NCBI GenBank assembly: GCA_945861195.1
Contig: CAMATS010000083.1
Span: 1-8,005 of the forward strand
DNA: 8,005 nucleotides
Direction of reading: 5' to 3'
Source: Rhodoferax sp. OV413
GTDB taxonomy: Bacteria; Pseudomonadota; Gammaproteobacteria; Burkholderiales; Burkholderiaceae_C
The translations under genes were made by a program, and so were the position numbers. The first letter of the stretch is position 1. Each line of letters opens with the position of its first letter. Positions 1-5,771 of this stretch are shown here, in pieces. The notes beneath the pieces were generated by a model, which was not told the origin of the DNA, did no database searches, and worked only from the letters and a program-made list of their open reading frames with translations.

Positions 1-929
1 CCATCGAGTTTGGCTCGGACGCGCTCGACAGCCCGGGGCTTGACACCCTGAGCATTGTGTTGGGTTCCGAGGGCATGCTGGCCATCACGACCGAGGTCAC
101 AGTCAAGCTGGTGCCCAAGCCGCAGCTCGCGCGCTGCATCATGGCCAGCTTTGACGACATCCGCCGCGCCGGTGATGCGGTGGCGGCAGTGATCGCTGCG
201 GGCATCATCCCGGCGGGCCTGGAGATGATGGACAAACCGATGACCGCCGCTGTTGAAGACTATGTGCACGCCGGCTACGACCTCACAGCCGACGCCATTT
301 TGCTGTGTGAGAGCGACGGCACTCCGGAAGAGGTGGCTGAAGAAATTGACCGCATGATTGCCGTGCTCAAACAGTGCGGGGCCACCGCTGTTGCTATCAG
401 CCGCGACGAGGCTGAGCGCCTGAAGTTCTGGAGTGGCCGCAAAAACGCTTTTCCGGCGCTGGGTCGCATCAGCTCAGATTACATGTGCATGGATTCCACC
501 ATACCGCGCAAACGTTTGGCCGATATCCTGCTCGCGATCGCACAGATGGAGCAAAAATACCAGCTGCGTTGCGCCAATGTGTTCCACGCCGGCGATGGCA
601 ACCTGCATCCACTGATCATGTTTGATGCCAACGACCCAGATGAGTTGCGCCGTTGCGAGTTGTTTGGCGCCGATATCCTTGAAACCAGTGTGGCCATGGG
701 GGGAACAGTCACCGGTGAGCACGGCGTGGGGGTGGAAAAACTCAACTCGATGTGTGTGCAGTTTTCAGCCGCAGAGAACGAGCAAATGTTCGGCGTCAAG
801 CGAGCCTTCGACTCCAAGGGACTGCTCAACCCTGGCAAGGTCATACCCACCCTGCAGCGCTGCGCAGAGTACGGCCGCATGCTGGTGCGCGCCGGGCAGA
901 TCAAGCACCCGGATCTGCCGCGTTTCTAG
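1..929 (+). CDS. glcD: Glycolate oxidase FAD-binding subunit GlcD (5' end outside window)
   Basis: This FAD-linked subunit of glycolate oxidase oxidises glycolate to glyoxylate, working with GlcE and the iron-sulfur subunit GlcF at the inner membrane. The reading frame is open from base 3, so the start and roughly 190 N-terminal residues, judged from the 499-residue E. coli protein, lie outside the window. The visible part begins at the end of the FAD-binding domain (VLGSEGMLAITTE, near base 55). It continues into the FAD-oxidase C-terminal domain, with HAGDGNLHP at 585-611, GGTVTGEHGVG just after 698, and LNPGK near 825. The C-terminal stretch IPTLQRCAEYGRM matches GlcD (E. coli IPTLHRCAEFGAM) better than related D-lactate dehydrogenases. 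No glcE or glcF follows: the next gene, ptsI, is convergent and its stop codon overlaps this one in CTAG. Identity is strongly supported; the partner genes must lie elsewhere. Confidence 0.92.
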   Translation, partial: IEFGSDALDSPGLDTLSIVLGSEGMLAITTEVTVKLVPKPQLARCIMASFDDIRRAGDAVAAVIAAGIIPAGLEMMDKPMTAAVEDYVHAGYDLTADAILLCESDGTPEEVAEEIDRMIAVLKQCGATAVAISRDEAERLKFWSGRKNAFPALGRISSDYMCMDSTIPRKRLADILLAIAQMEQKYQLRCANVFHAGDGNLHPLIMFDANDPDELRRCELFGADILETSVAMGGTVTGEHGVGVEKLNSMCVQFSAAENEQMFGVKRAFDSKGLLNPGKVIPTLQRCAEYGRMLVRAGQIKHPDLPRF

Positions 930-2713
930 TCTGAGTTCTGGTTTGGGCCCAGACGGTAACCGGGCTCGTCGTCGGCCAGCACCTGCTGGGCCCAGGGCTG
1001 CAACTTAGCGCTATCGGCACGCAGTATTTCCTGCTTGACCGACAGGATTTGGGCCGGATGCATTGAAAAACTCCGCAGACCCAGGCCCAGTAGCAAGCGG
1101 GTCAGGCTGGTGTCCCCGGCCATTTCACCGCACAGGCTCACCGGCTTGCCCTGCGCCAGGCCTTCGGCAATGGTGCCGGCAACCAGGCGCAGCACCGCCG
1201 GGTGCATCGGGTCATACAGGTGGGCCACCGACTCATCAGCGCGGTCAATGGCCAGGGTGTACTGGATCAGGTCATTGGTGCCAATGGAAAGAAAATCAAA
1301 ATACTTCAGGAACACCTTGAGCGTCAGCGCAGCAGCGGGAATCTCGATCATGGCGCCCACCTGCACCGGACCATAGGCCACGCCCCGGTTGTCGAGTTCA
1401 GCCCGGGCATGGTCGATCAGCGCCAAAGTCTGGCGGATCTCGCTGGCATGCACCAGCATCGGGATCAACACATTGGCCCGGCCATGGGCGGCCGCGCGCA
1501 GGATGGCGCGCAACTGGGTCAGAAACATGGCCGGCTCGGCCAGGCTCCAGCGGATGGCGCGCAGACCCAGCGCCGGGTTCAAATGGGCCTCGTCCCTGAG
1601 CGAGCTGTCCAGCGGCTTGTCGGCGCCCACATCCACGGTGCGGATGGTGACCGGCAGGCCCTGCATGCCTTCTATGGCACGACGATAGGCCTGGTACTGC
1701 TCGTCCTCGTCGGGCAAACTGCCCTGGCGGCCCATGAACAAAAATTCGCTGCGAAACAGACCGACTCCCACCGCGCCCGCCTTGACTGCGCCAGGGGCGT
1801 CTTCGGGCATTTCAATATTGGCCAGCAGCTCGATTTTCTGGCCGTCCAGGGTCACCGCCGGGGTATGCAGCAGGCGCAACAACCGGCCGCGCTCGAGCTC
1901 GCCCTGGCGCTGCTTGAAGCCGTATTCGGCCAAGATGATGGGGGACGGGTCAACCACCACCACGCCGGCGTCGCCGTCAATGATGAGCCAGTCGTCCTGG
2001 CGCACCAACTGGCTTGACAAGCGGGCGCCCACCACCGCCGGAATATCCAGACTGCGTGCCACGATGGCAGTATGCGAAGTTTTACCACCGACATCGGTGA
2101 TGAAGCCAGCAAACACCCCCTGCTTGAACTGCAGCAGATCGGACGGCGAGAGGTCATGGGCCACCAGAATCAGCGGCACATCCACGGTGTCGCCGAGCAG
2201 CAGGTCTTGTTGCGAGCGTTGTCGGTTGCTGCGCGCCGGTGGCGGCGCTGCGGCCGTGCGTGCGCCCTTCATGGCACGCAGCACTTTCTCGGTGATCTGT
2301 TCGAGATCGGCCTTGCGTTCGCGCAGGTAGGCGTCCTGCATTTCGTCAAATTGGCGCGAGATGATGTCGAGTTGCGAGGTCAGCGCCCATTCGGCGTTGT
2401 AAAAACGCTCGGTAATCCAGCGTTTGACGCCGGCGACGAGTTCGTCATCATTCAGCAGCAGCAGATGCACATCCAGCAGGGCCGTGAGCTCTTGGGGCGC
2501 CTCCTTGGGTCCCATCTGGGCAATGGTGAGCTGCAGCCGCTGGATTTCCTCAACCACGGCATTGCGGCCGATGCGAACCCGATCAATCTCAGCGTCGACC
2601 TGCGCGGGTGCCACAAAGTAGTGCGCGACATCCACCCGGCTTGAGGCGACCAGCACCGCCCGCCCAATGGCGATGCCCCGGGTCACAGGCAGACCATGGA
2701 TGGAGAAAGTCAC
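926..2713 (-). CDS. ptsI: PTS enzyme I, PEP-protein phosphotransferase
   Basis: Enzyme I takes phosphate from PEP and passes it to HPr, the first cytoplasmic step of the phosphotransferase system. The 595-residue protein has the full set of domains. The N-terminal GIAIGRA opens the HPr-binding half. GGKTSHTAIVARS (209-221) carries the phosphorylated His214. The PEP-binding barrel includes RSEFLFM (321-327), RTVDVGADKP (358-367), the FLSIGTNDLIQYTLAIDRAD block (474-493), and CGEMAGD with the proton donor Cys528. It is about 20 residues longer than E. coli EI, mostly from a Pro/Ala/Arg/Gln-rich insert at about 150-170. The start is GTG, overlapping the ptsH stop as GTGA, with GGAGG 4 bases upstream (2718-2722), so translation is probably coupled. 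The stop overlaps that of glcD. The gene name is secure; some annotations call betaproteobacterial versions ptsP, but no GAF domain is present. Confidence 0.96.
   Translation of the reverse strand: MTFSIHGLPVTRGIAIGRAVLVASSRVDVAHYFVAPAQVDAEIDRVRIGRNAVVEEIQRLQLTIAQMGPKEAPQELTALLDVHLLLLNDDELVAGVKRWITERFYNAEWALTSQLDIISRQFDEMQDAYLRERKADLEQITEKVLRAMKGARTAAAPPPARSNRQRSQQDLLLGDTVDVPLILVAHDLSPSDLLQFKQGVFAGFITDVGGKTSHTAIVARSLDIPAVVGARLSSQLVRQDDWLIIDGDAGVVVVDPSPIILAEYGFKQRQGELERGRLLRLLHTPAVTLDGQKIELLANIEMPEDAPGAVKAGAVGVGLFRSEFLFMGRQGSLPDEDEQYQAYRRAIEGMQGLPVTIRTVDVGADKPLDSSLRDEAHLNPALGLRAIRWSLAEPAMFLTQLRAILRAAAHGRANVLIPMLVHASEIRQTLALIDHARAELDNRGVAYGPVQVGAMIEIPAAALTLKVFLKYFDFLSIGTNDLIQYTLAIDRADESVAHLYDPMHPAVLRLVAGTIAEGLAQGKPVSLCGEMAGDTSLTRLLLGLGLRSFSMHPAQILSVKQEILRADSAKLQPWAQQVLADDEPGYRLGPNQNSD
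2204..2266 (-). other. Low-complexity insert in enzyme I
   Basis: Codons 150-170 of ptsI encode a segment rich in Ala, Pro, Arg and Gln (GARTAAAPPPARSNRQRSQQD). It lies between the helix ending KVLRAMKG and the DVPLILVAHDLSPSD strand. E. coli EI goes from the equivalent helix to that strand with only a short linker. The insert therefore sits at the junction between the helical HPr-binding subdomain and the His-bearing domain. It is probably a flexible loop; the domain assignment comes from memory of the E. coli sequence, not a computed alignment. Confidence 0.6.
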
Positions 2714-2979
2714 TCACCCTCCCCGAATTTGTCGTCGATCAAGGCCACCAGCGCATTGAGTGCTTCTTGCTCGCCCTGGCCCGAGGTTTCGATCTCGATG
2801 TTGCTGCCAATCCCGGCGGCCAGCATCATCACCCCCATGATGCTCTTGGCATTTACCCGCCGCTCGCCGCGGGTCAGCCAGACCTCACAGGGGTAGCTAC
2901 CGGCCAGTTTGGTCAGCTTGGCTGAGGCGCGGGCATGCAGCCCGAGCTTATTGCTGATGGTCGCTGTGGTTTTCATCAT
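2710..2979 (-). CDS. ptsH: Phosphocarrier protein HPr
   Basis: HPr is the small cytoplasmic carrier that takes phosphate from EI on His15 and hands it to EIIA domains. From the ATG at 2979 the protein has 89 residues, the usual betaproteobacterial size. It places NKLGLHARASAKL so that the active His is exactly residue 15, and NAKSIMG so that the Ser is residue 46. Ser46 is the site used by HPr kinase/phosphorylase in organisms that have it. An in-frame GTG at 3009 would add ten residues, but these are not part of the HPr fold and would shift both landmark residues, so I reject it. A second ATG follows at 2976. The start lies inside the 3' end of the EIIA gene (32-base overlap) and has no strong Shine-Dalgarno, only an A-rich stretch, suggesting reinitiation. 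The stop overlaps the ptsI GTG. Confidence 0.95.
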   Translation of the reverse strand: MMKTTATISNKLGLHARASAKLTKLAGSYPCEVWLTRGERRVNAKSIMGVMMLAAGIGSNIEIETSGQGEQEALNALVALIDDKFGEGE

Positions 2980-3403
2980 GTTTTTTTCTGGTCTGGTTTT
3001 GTGGGGCACTTACCGCCACCTGCATCACGCCTTGGGTGCCGCCAGCCAGCGCCCGCGCCACAAGCGCCTCGAGCGGCTCATGGCGGTAGGTCACTGCGCG
3101 CAACAGCATGGGTAGGTTCACGCCCGCCAGCAATTTGGTGTCGGGTGCGTCGGCTGCGCCAACCAGCCGTTGCGCAGCATTGCACGGGGTGGCTCCAAAC
3201 ATATCGGTGAGCACCAGCGTCTGGTCGGCCCCCAGCAGCCCAAGCGCTTGCGCCGCGCCTGCCAGGGTTTCCTCAATCGGCACGTTGGCCTGCACATCAA
3301 AGGCGGCCAAGGCCGGCGCGGCATCGGGAAAAACATGCAGCACGCACTGCCGCAAGGCACTCGCCAAGGGGGCATGGGCAATGATGAGGATGCCGTTTTT
3401 CAT
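2948..3403 (-). CDS. Mannose-family PTS EIIA component
   Basis: This is a soluble EIIA of the mannose/sorbose family (ManX N-terminal type), a phosphoryl acceptor from HPr. The 151-residue protein begins MKNGILIIAHAPLASAL, putting the phosphorylated His at residue 10 as in E. coli EIIA-Man. The conserved second motif LTDMFGATPCNAA follows. No EIIB, EIIC or EIID gene is nearby, so it is more likely a regulatory relay partner than part of a sugar importer; that is inference from context. The start ATG overlaps the stop of the MFS gene (ATGA, 3400-3403), with AGGT 6 bases upstream. The last residues form a basic, then His/Asp/Gln-rich tail (RKKHDENHSDHQQ). Their codons overlap the start of ptsH, so the tail may exist partly because of that overlap. 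Annotation pipelines often label this family 'fructose IIA'. Confidence 0.9.
   Translation of the reverse strand: MKNGILIIAHAPLASALRQCVLHVFPDAAPALAAFDVQANVPIEETLAGAAQALGLLGADQTLVLTDMFGATPCNAAQRLVGAADAPDTKLLAGVNLPMLLRAVTYRHEPLEALVARALAGGTQGVMQVAVSAPQNQTRKKHDENHSDHQQ
2981..2987 (-). other. Seven-A tract at the EIIA-ptsH overlap
   Basis: The message reads AGA AAA AAA CAT in the EIIA frame, directly before the ptsH ATG at 2979. ptsH lies in the +1 frame relative to EIIA, and that frame is open back to at least 3009. Loss of one A by polymerase slippage, or a +1 ribosomal shift here, would join EIIA to HPr in frame. A -1 shift instead meets a TGA after one codon. The tract is seen; any slippage is speculation. 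Confidence 0.35.
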
Positions 3404-4653
3404 GAGTTGACCTGGACTGGATTATCGCGTTTGGCCAAAACAAAATAGATGTAGGCCCCAACGCAGCACAGCAGAAACAGCGCCATCGTGGCCCGAAAGG
3501 CTTCGGGCTTGCTCAGCCCCAGCGCGCTTAGCCGGTCAACACCCAGGCCAATGCCCCATTGCACTAAAAAAACGCCAGAAAAAATAACCAGGTTGAAGGC
3601 TGACAACGCGCGCCCGGCCAAAGCAGGCGCAAACGCCATTCCTACTGCCGGCTGGGTTAGAGATACCACGGTGCAGCAGACACAGTACAGGGCCCAGCAG
3701 GCGCCAGTCCAGTCCGACAGGGTGTTGCCAAAACCAATCAGCACAGCCAATACCAAAAAACTCGCGGGCAGCCCCAGCTCCACCAGACGCTCGGCACGCA
3801 AACCATGCCGGGCGAGCCAGGGGTTGGCAATGCCCCAGGCCCAAAAGGTGCACAGCATCGCCACATTGATCCAAAACAAAGCGGCTGCGGCCTGCAGTGC
3901 GCTGTAGCCGGCCACCTCGGTCATCCAGGGGACGGCCCACAGGTTTTGCACCGCCAGTAGACCGCCGTAGCTGAAAAAAGCCAATGGCAGCAGGCTGCGG
4001 AAATAAGGATCGCGCCAAACCATGGCGTAGCTCGGCGGCAAGGAGTCAGGCTGACTCTGGCTCGCAGCAGGCGTCTGCCAAACGGGCACCCAGGCGGCCA
4101 TCAGCAACATGGCAATCAACAGGGCCGCAGCCAAACCCCAAAACAAGGGCCTCCAGCCCAGCACCGGCAGCAGCCACTGCACCGGCAGGGTAGAGGCCAT
4201 CATGCCGAGCGAACCCGTCATCAGCATCCATGAGTTAGCGCGCAACTGGCTTGCAGGGTCAAACCAGCGCCGGTAACCAGTCAGCGGCGCCATCAGGCAG
4301 GCGCTCAGGCCAACACCACACAAAAAGCGAGCCGCCAGCAGCGCACCGAAACCTTCGGCCCAGGAAAAAGCCAGGCAGGCCAGCACCGCCACGGCCAAAA
4401 ATCTGAGGATGACTTTTTTAGGGCCCAGTCGGTCAAGCCAGCTGCCCAAGGGCAACTGGGTGATGGCAAAGCCGAAGAAATAAGCGCCGGCCAACAGGCC
4501 CAGATCACCCGAGCTCAGGCCGAATTCCTGCGTCAAATTTGGCGACAAGGTGGCGGTGATGGCGCGTATCAGGGCCGAAAGGAAATAGGTCACGGCAAAA
4601 GCCAAAAACGCCAGGATCGCGGCGCGGCGGTTAAGCCTGTGCGCAGAATTCAA
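3400..4653 (-). CDS. MFS transporter, substrate unknown
   Basis: This is a 417-residue major facilitator superfamily permease with about twelve hydrophobic segments: roughly 11-30, 51-70, 81-97, 102-121, 143-163, 168-190, 219-238, 253-275, 292-310, 316-338, 350-370 and 387-407. The signature loop between helices 2 and 3 is seen as GSWLDRLGPKK (70-80). A weaker copy, GVDRLSALG, lies between helices 10 and 12. The hydrophilic stretch 191-218 fits the central loop. The opening resembles sugar-phosphate/organic-acid type permeases (COG2271-like), but the substrate cannot be read from the sequence. The start is TTG (4651-4653): an in-frame stop lies 48 bases upstream and the next candidate would cut helix 1. 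It overlaps the lipoprotein stop as TTGA and has no clear Shine-Dalgarno, so it probably depends on coupling. Its own stop overlaps the EIIA start. Confidence 0.88.
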   Translation of the reverse strand: MNSAHRLNRRAAILAFLAFAVTYFLSALIRAITATLSPNLTQEFGLSSGDLGLLAGAYFFGFAITQLPLGSWLDRLGPKKVILRFLAVAVLACLAFSWAEGFGALLAARFLCGVGLSACLMAPLTGYRRWFDPASQLRANSWMLMTGSLGMMASTLPVQWLLPVLGWRPLFWGLAAALLIAMLLMAAWVPVWQTPAASQSQPDSLPPSYAMVWRDPYFRSLLPLAFFSYGGLLAVQNLWAVPWMTEVAGYSALQAAAALFWINVAMLCTFWAWGIANPWLARHGLRAERLVELGLPASFLVLAVLIGFGNTLSDWTGACWALYCVCCTVVSLTQPAVGMAFAPALAGRALSAFNLVIFSGVFLVQWGIGLGVDRLSALGLSKPEAFRATMALFLLCCVGAYIYFVLAKRDNPVQVNS

Positions 4654-5162
4654 GGCGGCTTCAAACCAGCAAAAAAGGTGTCTGCAAGCGCGGTGTCTGC
4701 CTTATCAGCCAGCACGCTGGCCTGAAATACCCAGGTCCCGGCAGCAAACCAAAGTGCTTGTGCCGCCACAGCGCTGCCATCGGGCCGTTTTCCCCTTGCG
4801 CTGACCCGAACACCGGGCCCCACGCCAGCAAGCAAAAAAGAACTCTCCTGCTCTGGTGCAGCTGCCATATTACCCAGCGTGAGGGTGCGCCAACGGGCGA
4901 GTACCTCGGCTGCTGGCGCGCGCTCTTGCAGGTCGGCATAGGCCAGGGCAAAACTCGCACCGCCGGCCTGACAACCCAGCATCGTCATGCTCAGCGAATG
5001 ACCAGCCAGGTTCACCTGGCGCACCATGGGCTCGGGCTTGCAGGGAAACAGTGCAGCCAGGCTAGCCGGCGCAAGGTTAAGCTCGCGCCAATTGAAAGTC
5101 GGGCTGCAGCCCGACAGTGCGACGATGCTCAACAACAGGGCAAGGCTCATAGGGTGACGCAT
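4650..5162 (-). CDS. Small predicted lipoprotein, unknown function
   Basis: I do not recognise a named family. The 170-residue product starts MRHPMSLALLLSIVALSGC: a short basic n-region, a hydrophobic core and the lipobox LSGC, with lipidation expected on Cys19. Ser at +2 suggests the outer membrane by the E. coli rule. The mature part has two further cysteines (Cys41, Cys64), possibly a disulfide, and otherwise looks like a small soluble periplasmic domain ending FFAGLKPP. It is the first gene of the minus-strand cluster and overlaps the permease start by 4 bases. The ATG at 5162 is preferred over ATG 5150 because it supplies Arg2 and has AAGGA upstream (5173-5177, spacing 10). That start codon shares the CATG at 5160-5163 with the divergent tlpA-like gene. 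Linkage hints at a role with the permease, but that is only inference. Confidence 0.75.
   Translation of the reverse strand: MRHPMSLALLLSIVALSGCSPTFNWRELNLAPASLAALFPCKPEPMVRQVNLAGHSLSMTMLGCQAGGASFALAYADLQERAPAAEVLARWRTLTLGNMAAAPEQESSFLLAGVGPGVRVSARGKRPDGSAVAAQALWFAAGTWVFQASVLADKADTALADTFFAGLKPP
5098..5115. promoter_or_regulatory. 18-base perfect palindrome (possible operator or hairpin)
   Basis: GTCGGGCTGCAGCCCGAC is its own reverse complement. It lies 46-63 bases upstream of the tlpA-like start and inside codons 17-22 of the lipoprotein gene, spelling the lipobox residues S-G-C-S-P. As RNA it can form a 7-bp GC-rich stem with a UGCA loop on either strand. No T run follows, so it is not a standard terminator. 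Whether it binds a regulator is unknown; it may only reflect the codons for this lipobox. Confidence 0.4.
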
Positions 5163-5742
5163 GGCTCAATTATCCTTGCGGCAAGCAGAAGCCTTAAACT
5201 CCGCGCCTGTGTTTGCCCCAGCCCTCCGTCCACTCAAAGCTCGCGCCTACTTGCTGGCACTCGCCTTGGCCGGTGTTGCGCTAACCGCAGCTGTGCTCTG
5301 GTCAGGCGATGGGATTCTAAAAACGAGCGCGCCAAACAGTGTGTTTGTGTTGCTGGACGGCTCAAGTCGCAGCAGCGCGGATTTCAAAGGGCGAGTCACC
5401 TTGGTTAATTTCTGGGCCACCAGCTGCGGCAGTTGTGTAGCGGAAATGCCAAAAATAACTGCCACCTACAAGGCCTTTCATGACAGGGGCTTTGACACCA
5501 TTGCGGTCGCGATGTACTACGATCCGCCGAGCTCGGTGCTGCACTTCACACAAACTCGCGGCCTGCCCTTTCAGGTAGCGATTGACAACACCGGGCAGGT
5601 CGCACGGCAGTGGGGTGATGTCGCTGTCACACCAACCAGCTTTCTTGTAGACCAGCGGGGGCTCATCATCAAGCGCTATGTGGGCGAGCCTGATTTCGCC
5701 GAACTCAACCGACTTATCGAGCGGTTGCTGCCAGGGGCTTGA
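5161..5742 (+). CDS. TlpA-like membrane-anchored thioredoxin
   Basis: This is a thiol-disulfide oxidoreductase of the TlpA/ResA type, expected to face the periplasm and reduce (or isomerise) disulfides there. The 193-residue protein has a 28-residue N-terminal region with several basic residues, then one hydrophobic helix (about 29-47, AYLLALALAGVALTAAVLW) acting as an uncleaved anchor. The thioredoxin fold follows, with the active site WATSCGSC (Cys89, Cys92) and the cis-proline in VTPTSFLVD (Pro158). CGSC differs from the CPPC or CEPC common in cytochrome maturation proteins, so the exact partner is unclear. Start ATG 5161 has GGTGA 3 bases upstream (5153-5157). A GTG at 5209 would give a more usual short cytoplasmic tail but lacks a ribosome site. 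The start overlaps the divergent lipoprotein start, so its promoter must lie within that gene. Confidence 0.88.
   Translation: MAQLSLRQAEALNSAPVFAPALRPLKARAYLLALALAGVALTAAVLWSGDGILKTSAPNSVFVLLDGSSRSSADFKGRVTLVNFWATSCGSCVAEMPKITATYKAFHDRGFDTIAVAMYYDPPSSVLHFTQTRGLPFQVAIDNTGQVARQWGDVAVTPTSFLVDQRGLIIKRYVGEPDFAELNRLIERLLPGA
5169..5174 (-). promoter_or_regulatory. Possible -10 element for the lipoprotein-MFS-PTS cluster
   Basis: On the minus strand this reads GATAAT, five of six matches to TATAAT, ending 6 bases before the ATG at 5162. Transcription from it would begin at or very near the start codon, giving a leaderless or nearly leaderless message. No good -35 is present at 17-18 bases (TTAAGG/TTTAAG). 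The same bases overlap the AAGGA proposed as a ribosome binding site, so both cannot be used on the same transcript. Weak evidence. Confidence 0.2.
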
Positions 5743-5757
5743 CAAGCTGAGCGCTTG
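5743..5757. other. Short inverted repeat between convergent genes
   Basis: CAAGC and GCTTG flank a 5-base spacer directly after the tlpA-like stop, in the 29-base gap before the end of the peroxiredoxin gene. The stem is only 5 bp and no T run follows on either strand. It is at best a weak bidirectional terminator, and nothing better is present in this gap. Confidence 0.2.
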
Positions 5758-5771
5758 CTCCCCGGCACGAC

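Noticed and set aside
929..954. Stem-loop after the glcD/ptsI stops (GTCTG...CAGAC, TCTGG...CCAGA)
   Set aside because: The stems are only 5 bp, the pairings compete, and there is no T run, so a terminator call is not supported.
1202..2017. 271-codon open frame antisense to ptsI
   Set aside because: It lies entirely opposite a well-supported enzyme I gene; GC-rich codon bias leaves such frames open. Its translation (rich in His, Gln, Gly) matches no family I know.
2980..3009. GTG at 3009 as the ptsH start (99 residues)
   Set aside because: It would move the active His and regulatory Ser away from positions 15 and 46 and extend the overlap with EIIA to 62 bases. The added ten residues do not belong to the HPr fold.
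4758..5408. 216-codon plus-strand frame spanning the lipoprotein and tlpA starts
   Set aside because: It is out of frame with both real genes, and its composition (Arg/Gln/His-rich) looks like a shadow frame.
5362..5745. 127-codon frame antisense to the tlpA-like gene
   Set aside because: It is opposite conserved thioredoxin motifs and shows no recognisable domain.
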